Below, in pieces: positions 8,522-17,149 of a stretch of DNA of 64,000 nt; position 1 is the first letter of the stretch; every line of letters begins with the position of its first letter. Source of the DNA: JBHENC01 sp046262295 (GTDB taxonomy: Bacteria; Acidobacteriota; Blastocatellia; Pyrinomonadales; Pyrinomonadaceae); contig JBHENC010000015.1 in the NCBI GenBank assembly GCA_046262295.1, positions 1 to 64,000 of the forward strand, read 5' to 3'. Both the position numbers and the translations under genes were made by a program. The notes under the pieces are model-generated. The model did not search any database. It worked only from the letters and a program-made list of their open reading frames with translations, and was not told the origin of the DNA.

Positions 8522-9082
8522 TTAGTAAGCCCGGCTGTTTTCGACGCGCAGGTTATTTGTCACCGAGAACACGCCCGGTACACCGTTGGCCGCGATATAT
8601 GCAAGCTGGCTGTCCATACGGTTACTGACGACGCCTTCGAGCGTGACGTGGCCGCGAGCAACAACGATGTGAACCGAAGGATTCGCGCCCATCGCATACC
8701 TGTACAACCCTGCCGTGTTGAAGACGGCGCGATAAGTGCCGAGCCGCACGCTATCGTCAAAGGTCGAGAGCGGCAATACTTCGATGTTGTTGACCACGCG
8801 CGCAACACCCGACAGTCTCTTTACACGTTGCTCGGCATCCGAGCGCGTCGTCGGGCGAACCACCTGTCCGTACAACGTCACGGTGCTGCCGTCAATCTTG
8901 TACGCCAGATTGTCAAACACTCCGTAGAACGGCAGCGTCACCAGTTCGCGCCGCACCTTTTGGGCGATTTGCTGGTCGTTTGATACCGTTTCGCGCGCCG
9001 GTTGCGGCGCGGCGATGACCGCCGATGTCGCCACCGCGAGCATCACGGCAATTGCCGCAATTCTATTTTTAATCGTTTTCAT
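8522..9082 (-). CDS. secreted BON-domain protein
   Basis: A 186-residue exported protein. A signal peptide (about 1-25, MKTIKNRIAAIAVMLAVATS) is followed by two BON domains, roughly residues 38-105 (ending VVNNIEVLPLS) and 110-182 (with HVTLEGVVSNRMDSQLAY and VFSVTNNLRVEN). BON domains bind phospholipid or stabilise the cell envelope, as in OsmY, so a periplasmic envelope-protecting role is likely. It is monocistronic. Confidence 0.85.
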   Translation of the reverse strand: MKTIKNRIAAIAVMLAVATSAVIAAPQPARETVSNDQQIAQKVRRELVTLPFYGVFDNLAYKIDGSTVTLYGQVVRPTTRSDAEQRVKRLSGVARVVNNIEVLPLSTFDDSVRLGTYRAVFNTAGLYRYAMGANPSVHIVVARGHVTLEGVVSNRMDSQLAYIAANGVPGVFSVTNNLRVENSRAY

Positions 9083-9215
9083 AATCCTTTAATTAACCCC
9101 TTTTTCTTGCTTTCGATTTCAATAAATTTGATGCAACGGAACGCTGATCTGTTGCCGCCACACAAAGGTTTCAAGCAAAGGAAAAACGCCGTCACGGAGC
9201 ACCCGATTATAGGAT

Positions 9216-9902
9216 TCAAGGTTCGGCGATGTCTGGGATTTGCCAGTTGATTTCCGGTTTGCCGGTCGCGCGCAATGCTTTGTTAATCGCGGAAAACGGG
9301 CGGCTTCCGAAAAAGCCGTTGTGTGCCGAGAGCGGCGAGGGATGCGCGGAGGTGACGATAGTGTGCTTGCCCGTGTCTATGAGCTTGAGCTTCTTGCGGG
9401 CATACGCTCCCCAGAGCACAAAGATGACGGGATCATCACGCTCGTTGACCTTGCTGATGATGGTGTCCGTGAAAATCTCCCAGCCCTTTCCCGCGTGTGA
9501 ATTGGTTTCGCCCGCGCGGACGGTCAACACGGCGTTGAGCATCAAAATTCCTTGCTTTGCCCACGCCGCTAGATAGCCGTTGTTCGGAATACGAAAGCCT
9601 ACGTCGTCCTTTAGCTCTGCGTAAATGTTACGCAAAGAAGCGGGCGGCTTGATGCCGGGACGCACGGAGAAGCATAATCCGTGCGCCTGATCTTTGCCCG
9701 GATACGGGTCTTGGCCTAACAAAAGGACGCTCACGCTTTTGTACGGCGTAAGCTTCAAGGCCGTGAAGGTGTCTTTCTCGGGTGGATAAATCGTATGTGT
9801 CCGGCGTTCCTTTTCAAGAAATTTCTCCAACTCACGAAAATACGGCTTGGCGAGTTCTGCGCCGAGAATGGGACGCCACGACGGGGGAAGTTTAGGGAGC
9901 AT
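9216..9902 (-). CDS. ung: uracil-DNA glycosylase, family 1
   Basis: A 228-residue enzyme that removes uracil from DNA as the first step of base-excision repair. The water-activating motif is LLGQDPYPGKDQAHG with the catalytic Asp (about residue 63), followed by AWAKQGILMLNAVLTVR, which contacts the uracil, and the C-terminal HPSPLSAHNGFFG carrying the catalytic His and the DNA-intercalating loop. Length and motif order match family 1. A single-gene unit. Confidence 0.97.
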   Translation of the reverse strand: MLPKLPPSWRPILGAELAKPYFRELEKFLEKERRTHTIYPPEKDTFTALKLTPYKSVSVLLLGQDPYPGKDQAHGLCFSVRPGIKPPASLRNIYAELKDDVGFRIPNNGYLAAWAKQGILMLNAVLTVRAGETNSHAGKGWEIFTDTIISKVNERDDPVIFVLWGAYARKKLKLIDTGKHTIVTSAHPSPLSAHNGFFGSRPFSAINKALRATGKPEINWQIPDIAEP

Positions 9903-10051
9903 AAATACAACCTCCGATCATTATTTCGATTTGCCTTCTGTTAGCTATCACATCGCCGAATCTAACAGATTAAGGTGAGAAACGGGACTCGAAACTTACT
10001 TTGCGGAAAGAGATTCAGCCGCCGAGCTTGAGCGACATTCGACTGAAAAGC

Positions 10052-10079
10052 AAAAAGCCCGCAGAGCTGCGGGCTTTTT
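10052..10079 (-). terminator. terminator of the type IV pilus operon
   Basis: AAAAAGCCCGCAG / CTGCGGGCTTTTT, a symmetric hairpin with A and T runs on both sides, 31 bases after the stop codon of pilC. It works on either strand, but only the minus strand has a transcript arriving. Confidence 0.9.
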
Positions 10080-10109
10080 GGAATAACCGATTAATCGTTG
10101 TGAAGTGGC

Positions 10110-11339
10110 TTAGTGGGTGTTCGCCATTTTGCCGATGAGCGTGAACAGCGGTAGATACATGGCGATGACGATGGAGCCGATGGTGACGCCGAGAAAGCCG
10201 ATGAGCAGCGGTTCCATCAGCGTCAGGAGATTGGCGACGGCAGCATCCACTTCCTGTTCGTAGAAATCCGCAATTTTGCCAAGCATCGAATCGAGCGCGC
10301 CCGTTTGTTCGCCGATGCCGACCATCTGCGCGACCATGCTCGGAAAGACTTCCGTCGCCTTGAGCGGGTCAACGAAATTCTCGCCGCGTTCGACGCCTTC
10401 GCGTACCTTCGTGATCGCTCGTTCGATGACGAGGTTGCCCGCCGTGCGCGCAGTGATGTCGAGCGATTGCAGAATCGGAACGCCGGACGAAAGCAGCGTC
10501 GAGAGCGTGCGCGAGAAGCGCGCCACCGCGACCTTACGCATAATGCTACCGAAGAGCGGAAGCTTCAGCATTAATCCGTCAAGCCTCAACTGGCCGCCGG
10601 GCGTCTTGTAGTAAGAGCGTACGGCGACGACCGCGCCGATGATCGCGCCGAGCGCAAGCAGTCCGCCCCAGCCCGCAAGAAAGTTGCTGATGCCGACGAC
10701 GATGCGCGTCGGCAGCGGCAACTGTTCGCCGGGGCCGAGCAAGCCCTCGAAGATATTTTTGAACTGCGGAATCACGAAGACCATGATGACCGCCACCGCG
10801 CCGACCGCCATTATCACAACCGCCGACGGATAGATCAGCGCCGAAACGACATCGCGTTTCAACTTGACGACCTTTTCGATGAAGGTTGACAGGCGTTGGA
10901 GAATGATATCGAGGATACCGCCTGTTTCGCCCGCTTCCACCATGTTGGTGTAAAGCTGATCGAAAACTTTCGGGTGGCGCGCCATCGCCGCCGCCAGTGT
11001 CGAACCTTCCTCAACGTCTTGGCGCACCTGCATCAAAACCTGCTGAAAGAATTTGTTGTCCTGCTGCTGCCCTAGAATATCCAGACACTGCACGAGCGGA
11101 AGCCCCGCGTCAATCATCACGGAGAATTGTCTGGTGAAGATGGCGAGGTCTTTGGATTTTACTTTCTTGCCCCCGCCGAACTTCGGGATGCCTATCTCGC
11201 GCCCCTTCTCTTTAACGGAAGTAAGCACGACCTGCTCGCGGCGTAGAACCTGCCGCAAAGCTTCACGATTGTCCGCAACGCGCTCGCCGACGATGATCTC
11301 GTTCATGCGGTTGCGGCCTTTGAAAACGTATGTGGGCAT
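10110..11339 (-). CDS. pilC: type IV pilus inner-membrane platform protein PilC
   Basis: A GspF/PilC-family platform protein of about 409 residues that couples the cytoplasmic ATPases to pilin assembly. It carries two GspF domains, each a helical bundle, with three membrane segments (about 170-195, 215-240 and 375-400). Landmarks are DLAIFTRQFSVMIDAGLPLV, VEAGETGGILDIILQRLS and MVAQMVGIGEQTGALDSML. The start is placed at MPTYVFKG (11339), preceded by GGAGAG; an upstream ATG at 11351 would add four residues. Last gene of the pil operon. Confidence 0.95.
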   Translation of the reverse strand: MPTYVFKGRNRMNEIIVGERVADNREALRQVLRREQVVLTSVKEKGREIGIPKFGGGKKVKSKDLAIFTRQFSVMIDAGLPLVQCLDILGQQQDNKFFQQVLMQVRQDVEEGSTLAAAMARHPKVFDQLYTNMVEAGETGGILDIILQRLSTFIEKVVKLKRDVVSALIYPSAVVIMAVGAVAVIMVFVIPQFKNIFEGLLGPGEQLPLPTRIVVGISNFLAGWGGLLALGAIIGAVVAVRSYYKTPGGQLRLDGLMLKLPLFGSIMRKVAVARFSRTLSTLLSSGVPILQSLDITARTAGNLVIERAITKVREGVERGENFVDPLKATEVFPSMVAQMVGIGEQTGALDSMLGKIADFYEQEVDAAVANLLTLMEPLLIGFLGVTIGSIVIAMYLPLFTLIGKMANTH

Positions 11340-11370
11340 CTGACTCTCCAATTTTAGACTTTCGATTGCT

Positions 11371-11423
11371 GATTTGCGATTGGATAAAGATTAAAGGCTG
11401 ATGACCGTCTTCAATCGCAAATC
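11371..11423. repeat. inverted heptamer-type repeat between pilT and pilC
   Basis: GATTTGCGATTG (11371-11382) and its exact complement CAATCGCAAATC (11412-11423) can form a 12-bp stem. The right arm continues as degenerate direct repeats of the AATCGCAA unit (to about 11440). It fills the 105-base gap between two co-oriented pil genes. Confidence 0.6.
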
Positions 11424-11444
11424 GCAAATCCAAAATCGCAATTA

Positions 11445-12644
11445 TTATCTTGCGCCGGGACGCGCGCCGACGGGACGCCCCTGCGCGTAAGGACTCGGGT
11501 GCAGTCCTGCCGGTTTCATGCCGGATGCGGCGGCGGCGTTGCCCGGATTGAGGCCGGAACCGCGCTCGATCAATTCTTTCAATTCGTCCGTATTCGACGA
11601 ACGCTGCAACGCGACTTCCATCGTGATCTGGCGTTTATGGTAGAGCGAGGCGAGCGCCTGATTGAAGGTCTGCATTCCGTACTTGTCCTGACCTGTCTGC
11701 ATCATAGAGTAAATCTGATGCACCTTGTCTTCACGGATCAGGTTTCTGATTGCCGCATTGGGCACGAGAATTTCAAGCGCCATCGCGCGCCCATGACCTT
11801 CGGCGCGCGGCAGAAGCGCCTGACACAGAATGCCTTCGAGAACCAGCGATAACTGTGCGCGCACCTGCGATTGCTGATCGGAAGGGAACACGTCAATGAT
11901 GCGGTTGATCGTCGAGGCGGCGGAGTTAGTGTGCAGCGTGGCGAAAGTCAAGTGGCCTGTTTCGGCGATGCGCAAAGCGGATTCGATTGTCTCCAGATCG
12001 CGCATTTCGCCGACGAGCACCACGTCAGGGTCTTGGCGCAGAGCCGTGCGCAGAGCTTCGGCAAAGCCGCGCGTGTCGGCGTTGACTTCGCGCTGGTTGA
12101 CGAGACAGTTCTTGTGGTTGTGCAGAAATTCAATCGGGTCTTCGATGGTCAGTATGTGCTCGTGGCGGTCGGTGTTGATCTTGTCAATCATCGCGGCGAG
12201 CGTCGTTGACTTACCCGATCCGGTCGGGCCTGTTACGAGGATAAGTCCGCGCGGCTTGTCGCACATCTGTTTGACGATGGGCGGAAGCCCCAACCCCTCG
12301 AAGGGTTTGATCTCGTAGGGAATCGCACGGAACACTGCCCCGACCGCGCCGCGCTGGTTATAAAGGTTGGCGCGAAAACGCGAGAGACCTTTGACGCCGA
12401 ACGAAAAGTCCAGTTCCAGATTCTCCTCGAAGCGATGCTTTTGCGCGTCCGTCAGCACGGAGTAAGCGAGTTGCTTGGTGTCTGCGGAGGTGAGCGTGCG
12501 ATAGCTTTCGAGCGGGCGCAGATGTCCGTCAACGCGCACTTGCGGCGGCGTGTTGGTGGTGATGTGAAGGTCTGATCCGCCGAGTTCCGAAAGTTTTTTC
12601 AAAAGTTCGGAAAGCGTGATCTGCTGGACTTGTTCGGTGGTCAT
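11445..12644 (-). CDS. pilT: type IV pilus retraction ATPase PilT
   Basis: A 399-residue cytoplasmic hexameric ATPase that depolymerises the pilus, driving twitching and DNA uptake. An N-terminal PAS-like domain (about 1-100) precedes the RecA-like domain with Walker A GPTGSGKST, Asp box DRHEHILTIEDPIEF, Walker B DPDVVLVGEMRD and His box GHLTFATLHTNSA. The AIRNLIREDKVHQIYSMMQT segment is the retraction-specific signature. The C-terminal tail (GNAAAASGMKPAGLHPSPYA and on) is an unstructured extension. GGAG lies upstream of the ATG. Confidence 0.96.
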   Translation of the reverse strand: MTTEQVQQITLSELLKKLSELGGSDLHITTNTPPQVRVDGHLRPLESYRTLTSADTKQLAYSVLTDAQKHRFEENLELDFSFGVKGLSRFRANLYNQRGAVGAVFRAIPYEIKPFEGLGLPPIVKQMCDKPRGLILVTGPTGSGKSTTLAAMIDKINTDRHEHILTIEDPIEFLHNHKNCLVNQREVNADTRGFAEALRTALRQDPDVVLVGEMRDLETIESALRIAETGHLTFATLHTNSAASTINRIIDVFPSDQQSQVRAQLSLVLEGILCQALLPRAEGHGRAMALEILVPNAAIRNLIREDKVHQIYSMMQTGQDKYGMQTFNQALASLYHKRQITMEVALQRSSNTDELKELIERGSGLNPGNAAAASGMKPAGLHPSPYAQGRPVGARPGAR

Positions 12645-12772
12645 AAAAGTTTCTCCAGAGAGACGGGTGACGCGCCGAAAGCGCCGCGCCTGTTGACGAA
12701 AATGTTCGCAGGATTGTCTTTGGTCTCAGCGCAAGAAGCGCGCAAGCGCGCCGGGTGAAAAATGCGCAGATA

Positions 12773-13591
12773 TTAGTGTCCGGGACTGACCGCGAGCGTC
12801 GAGCCACCGGCGGCATGGAAAGAGGTTAGCAGTTGCTCCGCGTTGGCGGTTAGCTGTTTTGAAAACTGCGGTAACGCGCTCATCGCAAGGCCGTAAACGC
12901 GATTATCAACTTCCGTGTAATAAAATGCCCACGATTGCTCCGGCGTGCGTCCGTCGGTTGACGCAGGCGTTTGCGCGAGCACGATGAAACTGCGGCGTCC
13001 GCCGATCTCGCGCTCGAAATCGTTGACGACCCAACCGCCCGCCGTAATCATTTTGTCAATCACGCGGCGGCGAAGTTCTGCGACCGCGATGCCGCCGAGC
13101 GGACGAGTGCCGCGTCTGCCCATCGCTGCTCCGCCTTCAATGCGATTAACGCTGCCCGCCGCGTTTGCCGGTACAAGCGAGAACATCGCCTGCCCGATCT
13201 GCTGATTGTTGGCGAAAACGCGAAACTTCGTGTCACCGTTCGGCGCAACCACTTGGCTCGTCCATCCTTCCGGCATCTTTAGATTGAAGAGACCGCGCGG
13301 ATCATTGTACGCGCCGCCGCTGTGTGCGAAGGAGGCGACCGGCGAAGGCGACCATTGATCGCCAACCGGCGTGACGGAAGCAGAGGGGGCGACGTTCTGT
13401 TTTAACATTGCTGCTGCTGCTGCGCGCCGGTGACGCAAGCGTGCGCGATAGCGTCGCCACCATGCGCGCGAATGCTTGTGTCCGCGATGCGATGCGGCAG
13501 CATGGTTCGTGCGTGCCGTCGAGCGGGGCAACGGCAGCACAAGTGCGATTCCGAATAATACGATGAGCGATAAAGCACCGGCACGTAGCAT
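12773..13591 (-). CDS. unrecognised exported protein inside the pil operon
   Basis: A 272-residue protein placed 15 bases after pilB and before pilT. A hydrophobic N-terminus (about residues 4-21) acts as signal or anchor and is followed by a strongly basic His/Arg/Ala-rich stretch (SHRGHKHSRAWWRRYRARLR) and a Pro/Ser linker. The C-terminal half (about 95-265) looks like a compact globular domain of the PsbP/Mog1-like kind (NLKMPEGWTSQVV early, SWAFYYTEVDNRVYGLAMSA late), which is a weak impression only. AGAGG precedes the ATG. Its position suggests a part in pilus function, but no function is assigned. Confidence 0.75.
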   Translation of the reverse strand: MLRAGALSLIVLFGIALVLPLPRSTARTNHAAASHRGHKHSRAWWRRYRARLRHRRAAAAAMLKQNVAPSASVTPVGDQWSPSPVASFAHSGGAYNDPRGLFNLKMPEGWTSQVVAPNGDTKFRVFANNQQIGQAMFSLVPANAAGSVNRIEGGAAMGRRGTRPLGGIAVAELRRRVIDKMITAGGWVVNDFEREIGGRRSFIVLAQTPASTDGRTPEQSWAFYYTEVDNRVYGLAMSALPQFSKQLTANAEQLLTSFHAAGGSTLAVSPGH

Positions 13592-13606
13592 ATCTTGATA
13601 CCTCTT

Positions 13607-15394
13607 CTAAGCCACCGTCTCCCGCACGACTTCTTCGAGGGTGGTCACTCCATTGCGTATTTTTTGCAGACCCGATTCGCGCAGGGTAATCATGCCGTCG
13701 TCAACCGCTTTCTTGCGTAGCTCCAAAGCGGATGCGCCGATCAGGATCAACTCGCGCACGTCGTCCGTCACTTCCATTACTTCGTAAAGGCCGACGCGCC
13801 CTTTGTAGCCCGTATTGTTGCAGGTCTGGCAGCCTTTGCCTTTGTAGGTCATCAATTGTTTGGCTTCATCGGGCGCGAACCCGACTTCGATCAACGCTTC
13901 GGGCGGCGTCGGATGTTCGGTCTTGCAGTCTTTGCAGACGCGGCGAATAAGGCGTTGCGCCTGAATCAAGTTAACCGACGTGGCGACGAGAAAAGGCTCT
14001 ATGCCCATGTTCATCAAACGCGAGATGGTGGAGGGCGCGTCGTTCGTGTGCAGCGTGGAGAGCACAAGGTGGCCTGTGAGCGCGGCTTTGATAGCGATTT
14101 CGGCGGTCTCGAAGTCGCGTATTTCGCCGACGAGGATGATGTTCGGGTCTTGACGCAGAAAGGAACGCAGCGCGGCGGCGAAGTTTAAGCCGATCTGCTC
14201 TTTCATCTGCACCTGATTGATTCCCATCAAGTTGAATTCGACGGGGTCTTCCGCCGTCATGATGTTGGTCTCAATCGTGTTCAAGGATTGCAGCGCCGAA
14301 TAGAGCGTGTTGGTTTTGCCCGATCCGGTGGGGCCTGTGACCAAGACCATGCCGTAGGGACGCGCGATGTTGCGTTGAAACTTGACGAGCGATTCCGGCT
14401 CGAAGCCTAAGTTCGTCATGTCGAGCATCAGCTTCTCTTTATCGAGCAGGCGCATCACGACCTTTTCGCCAAAGAGCGTCGGCAGTGTCGAGACGCGGAA
14501 ATCGAGTTCGCGCGAGCGGCCTTCGACCTTCAGCTTAATCTTGATGCGGCCATCCTGCGGCAGACGCTTTTCCGAGATGTCCAGCTTCGACATGATCTTG
14601 AGGCGCGAGATAAGCGCGTCGCGCATCTTCATCGGCGGATGCATCACGTCGTAGAGCACGCCGTCAATGCGAAAGCGTATGCGCATCTCTTTTTCGTAAG
14701 GCTCGATGTGGATGTCGCTCGCCCCGCGTCGCAAGCTGTCAACCAGCAGGACATTGACGAGACGCACGACCGGCGCATCCTCGCTCATGCGCGCCAGCGA
14801 AGACAAATCAATCTCGTCGTTGTCTTCGATTACTTCAACGTCGTCGGCAGAAGTATCGAAATCAAGGCTATCGAGCGAAACGAGGTCGGAGGATAAAATA
14901 GAGCCGTGACCGTTGCCGTTCGCGCCGTCGGTGTAGGTGTCGCCGACGCCTGCGAGTTCGATTTCGCGCGATTGCACGTAGTATCTCGCAATCGCTTCCT
15001 GCACGCTCGCTTCCGAAACGACGACCGGCTCTATGTTCAAGCCCGTCATGAATTTAATGTCGTCCATCGCAAAGACGTTGGTCGGGTCAACCATCGCCAG
15101 CGTCAGCGTTGCGCCGACACGCGAGAGCGGCAGCACGGAATATTTCTGTGCCACGTCCTGCGGAATCAGGCGAATCACTGTCTCTTCGATATCGAAGAGT
15201 TCGAGATTGACCGAAGGCACACCGTACTGGCGGGAAAGCACGGCGGTAATCATGTCGTCGGAAACAAGGCCGAGCTTGACGAGATTGAACCCCAGACGCC
15301 CACCATGCTCGCGCTGGTAATCCAGAGCTTCGCGCAATTGCTGCGCGTTCAGGAGGTTTTCACGGACGAGAATTTCGCCTAGTTTGGCTGACAT
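13607..15394 (-). CDS. pilB: type IV pilus extension ATPase PilB
   Basis: A 595-residue GspE-family ATPase that powers pilin polymerisation. It has an N-terminal MshEN (GspE-N) domain (about 1-150, LGEILVRENLLNAQQLREAL), then the N2 domain, then the ATPase core with Walker A GPTGSGKTN, Asp box ETNIMTAEDPVEFN, Walker B DPNIILVGEIRDFET and His box GHLVLSTLHTNDAPS. A tetracysteine zinc element (CKDC ... CQTCNNTGYKGR) sits near the C-terminus. First gene of the operon, about 135 bases after the predicted transcription start. Confidence 0.96.
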   Translation of the reverse strand: MSAKLGEILVRENLLNAQQLREALDYQREHGGRLGFNLVKLGLVSDDMITAVLSRQYGVPSVNLELFDIEETVIRLIPQDVAQKYSVLPLSRVGATLTLAMVDPTNVFAMDDIKFMTGLNIEPVVVSEASVQEAIARYYVQSREIELAGVGDTYTDGANGNGHGSILSSDLVSLDSLDFDTSADDVEVIEDNDEIDLSSLARMSEDAPVVRLVNVLLVDSLRRGASDIHIEPYEKEMRIRFRIDGVLYDVMHPPMKMRDALISRLKIMSKLDISEKRLPQDGRIKIKLKVEGRSRELDFRVSTLPTLFGEKVVMRLLDKEKLMLDMTNLGFEPESLVKFQRNIARPYGMVLVTGPTGSGKTNTLYSALQSLNTIETNIMTAEDPVEFNLMGINQVQMKEQIGLNFAAALRSFLRQDPNIILVGEIRDFETAEIAIKAALTGHLVLSTLHTNDAPSTISRLMNMGIEPFLVATSVNLIQAQRLIRRVCKDCKTEHPTPPEALIEVGFAPDEAKQLMTYKGKGCQTCNNTGYKGRVGLYEVMEVTDDVRELILIGASALELRKKAVDDGMITLRESGLQKIRNGVTTLEEVVRETVA

Positions 15395-15509
15395 CTTTCG
15401 AGTTAGTTCCCAGAAGTGGTGCGAAAGAATACGGAGGGCGGGAGATTGTAAAAGCCTTTGGAAGCCTCACTTGAACGGGGCCGCACAATACGCTCGTTCA
15501 GCATCGGCA

Positions 15510-15565
15510 AACGGTGCTAAACACCGTTACACAGGGATATTAACTTTAAGCCGGAGATGTGTCAA
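15510..15565 (-). promoter_or_regulatory. promoter of the pil operon, with a start-site hairpin
   Basis: On the minus strand TTGACA (15565-15560) and TAATAT (15542-15537) are 17 bases apart, close to the sigma-70 consensus. The start would fall near 15530. Immediately downstream is a 7-bp inverted repeat AACGGTG-CTAAA-CACCGTT (15528-15510), either an operator or a 5' hairpin in the leader. The rest of the 15395-15647 gap shows no gene. Confidence 0.7.
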
Positions 15566-15647
15566 GGACAAAGTTATTGGAGGCGGTAAAAGCAGCCTTG
15601 AAATTTTTTCGGGAGTGACGGTAAGTAAAGCGAATTCGCCTGTGGGC

Positions 15648-15688
15648 AAAAAAGCGTGGAAGCCTGAATCAAGCTTCCACGCTTTTTG
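15648..15688 (-). terminator. terminator of the TPR-protein gene
   Basis: AAAAAAGCGTGGAAGC / GCTTCCACGCTTTTT with a CTGAATCAA loop, 24 bases after the stop codon of the secreted TPR gene. It has A and T runs on both sides. Confidence 0.88.
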
Positions 15689-15711
15689 TAGACGAGAACT
15701 AAACGGGCAGT

Positions 15712-17022
15712 TTAGCTTTTGCGGCGGCCTTTGGTCGGGTTAGCGGCGGGCTTCGTCTTTAGAAGAGCATCGAAACTCTGCGCGATTGATTCGGCCTCTT
15801 GTTTGCGCGGGTCGGATGCCGGAGCTTTGTTGGCGAAGCGTTGCAGCATATCGCGTGCTTCGACAAGCTTTGCAGGGTTCGGCGGCTCGCCCGCCAAAGC
15901 CGCGAGCGCGACGCCAATGCCATACATCGCATCCAGATTGTCTGGACTCGCCGTCAGCACCGTTTTATATGCCACAATGGATTCATCAAACAGGCCGCTT
16001 TGCATCAAGGCATCGCCGAGGCTCACCTGTACTTTGGCTTTCTTCGCCAGATCGGTCTCGACCGCCAGATATTCCTGGATCGCTTTGACGCCGGGTTCGG
16101 CGATATTCGGCGTCTTCGCTTGAAGGGCGACGCGATAGGTTTCGGCGCGCGGCGCAAGGTAGGTGGTCAGCTCTTCGTTTTGCGGTTGTGTTGCGGCAGC
16201 GGCTGCCGCGCCGCCAGCCGCGCCGTTCTTGCTTTTGTTAGCACGGTAGAGCGTAATGGCTTTGTCGGCGGCTTCCGTCGCGGTCTTGAAATCGGTGCGG
16301 GCGGCGGCAATGCCCGCCGTGTCTTTGGCTTTGATGGAGGCGTTGTATTTATCCGTCGCGCGTGCGCGCAAGGCGGCGGATTTGTTGCTGTAAAAAACGG
16401 CTTGAGTCGGGTCGGCTTGGATGCCTTGATCGTAGGAAGCAACAGCTTGATCGTAGTTCTTGCTATTGAAAGCTGTATTGCCCGCTTTAAGGAATTCATT
16501 AAGCTGGGCATTGGTGGCTTTGGCTTTTTCGTTTTCCGCGTTGATCGCGGCTACCTGCTTGTCATATTCTTCTTTGGCACGACGCGCGGCGGCGGCATCG
16601 GCCGGTGGCGCGGCAGCACCGCCCGGAGCCGCTTTCAGGGCGGTTGATATCTGCTCAAGCGTCAACGCGCTTCCGTCGCCGGGTTGAAGCGTGAAATCAT
16701 TCTCCGGCTTTCGGCTGATGCGCACGCCTGCGCTAAAAGTCGGTTGCGCATTGGGCGCGCTTACGACAATCGTGTACGTGCCTGTGTAAGGCAGCGCGGC
16801 GTAAACATACTTGCCGCTTTTATCTGTCTTTGTTTTGTATTCGCCTTTGATATCCGTGCGATAGAACACCACGACGGCGTCTTTGACGGGCACTGTCGTG
16901 CCGTCGGCCTGCGTCAACATCACTTTGCCGCTCGCCTGTTGAATCTGCGCTGACGCAGCCGCGACGCTCATCAAGCTAAACAGCGCGATGGTTGCGACGC
17001 GAGCCAAAAGATTGATACGCAT
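15712..17022 (-). CDS. secreted TPR protein with carboxypeptidase-regulatory-like domain
   Basis: A 436-residue exported protein. It has a signal peptide (residues 1-26, ending ASAQIQ), then a carboxypeptidase-regulatory-like beta domain (about 27-105), then a Gln/Ala/Lys-rich helical linker, then TPR repeats (about 170-215 AFNSKNYDQAVASYDQGIQA, and about 340-400 MQSGLFDESIVAYKTVLTA). Such proteins act as scaffolds at the cell surface; no enzyme motif is present. The start is set at MRINLLARV (17022) because AAGGAGACG lies 8 bases upstream; the frame is open for 21 codons further but would bury the signal peptide. Monocistronic, with its own terminator. Confidence 0.85.
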   Translation of the reverse strand: MRINLLARVATIALFSLMSVAAASAQIQQASGKVMLTQADGTTVPVKDAVVVFYRTDIKGEYKTKTDKSGKYVYAALPYTGTYTIVVSAPNAQPTFSAGVRISRKPENDFTLQPGDGSALTLEQISTALKAAPGGAAAPPADAAAARRAKEEYDKQVAAINAENEKAKATNAQLNEFLKAGNTAFNSKNYDQAVASYDQGIQADPTQAVFYSNKSAALRARATDKYNASIKAKDTAGIAAARTDFKTATEAADKAITLYRANKSKNGAAGGAAAAAATQPQNEELTTYLAPRAETYRVALQAKTPNIAEPGVKAIQEYLAVETDLAKKAKVQVSLGDALMQSGLFDESIVAYKTVLTASPDNLDAMYGIGVALAALAGEPPNPAKLVEARDMLQRFANKAPASDPRKQEAESIAQSFDALLKTKPAANPTKGRRKS

Positions 17023-17149
17023 CTTAATCGTCTCCTTGTAAATTAAAGTTGTTTTAATGCTTTGATCCGGCAACTTCCCGCGCAAGTATGATGCGCGACG
17101 GACTTCGCCGGTTGTTACTTTGCCTTATCAAATGTCGGCAACGAAGCGT

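Noticed and set aside
15799..16647. A 282-codon plus-strand frame opposite the TPR gene
   Set aside because: It is antisense to a gene with signal peptide, domain pattern and ribosome binding site; its Gly/Arg/Cys-rich composition is typical of a shadow frame.
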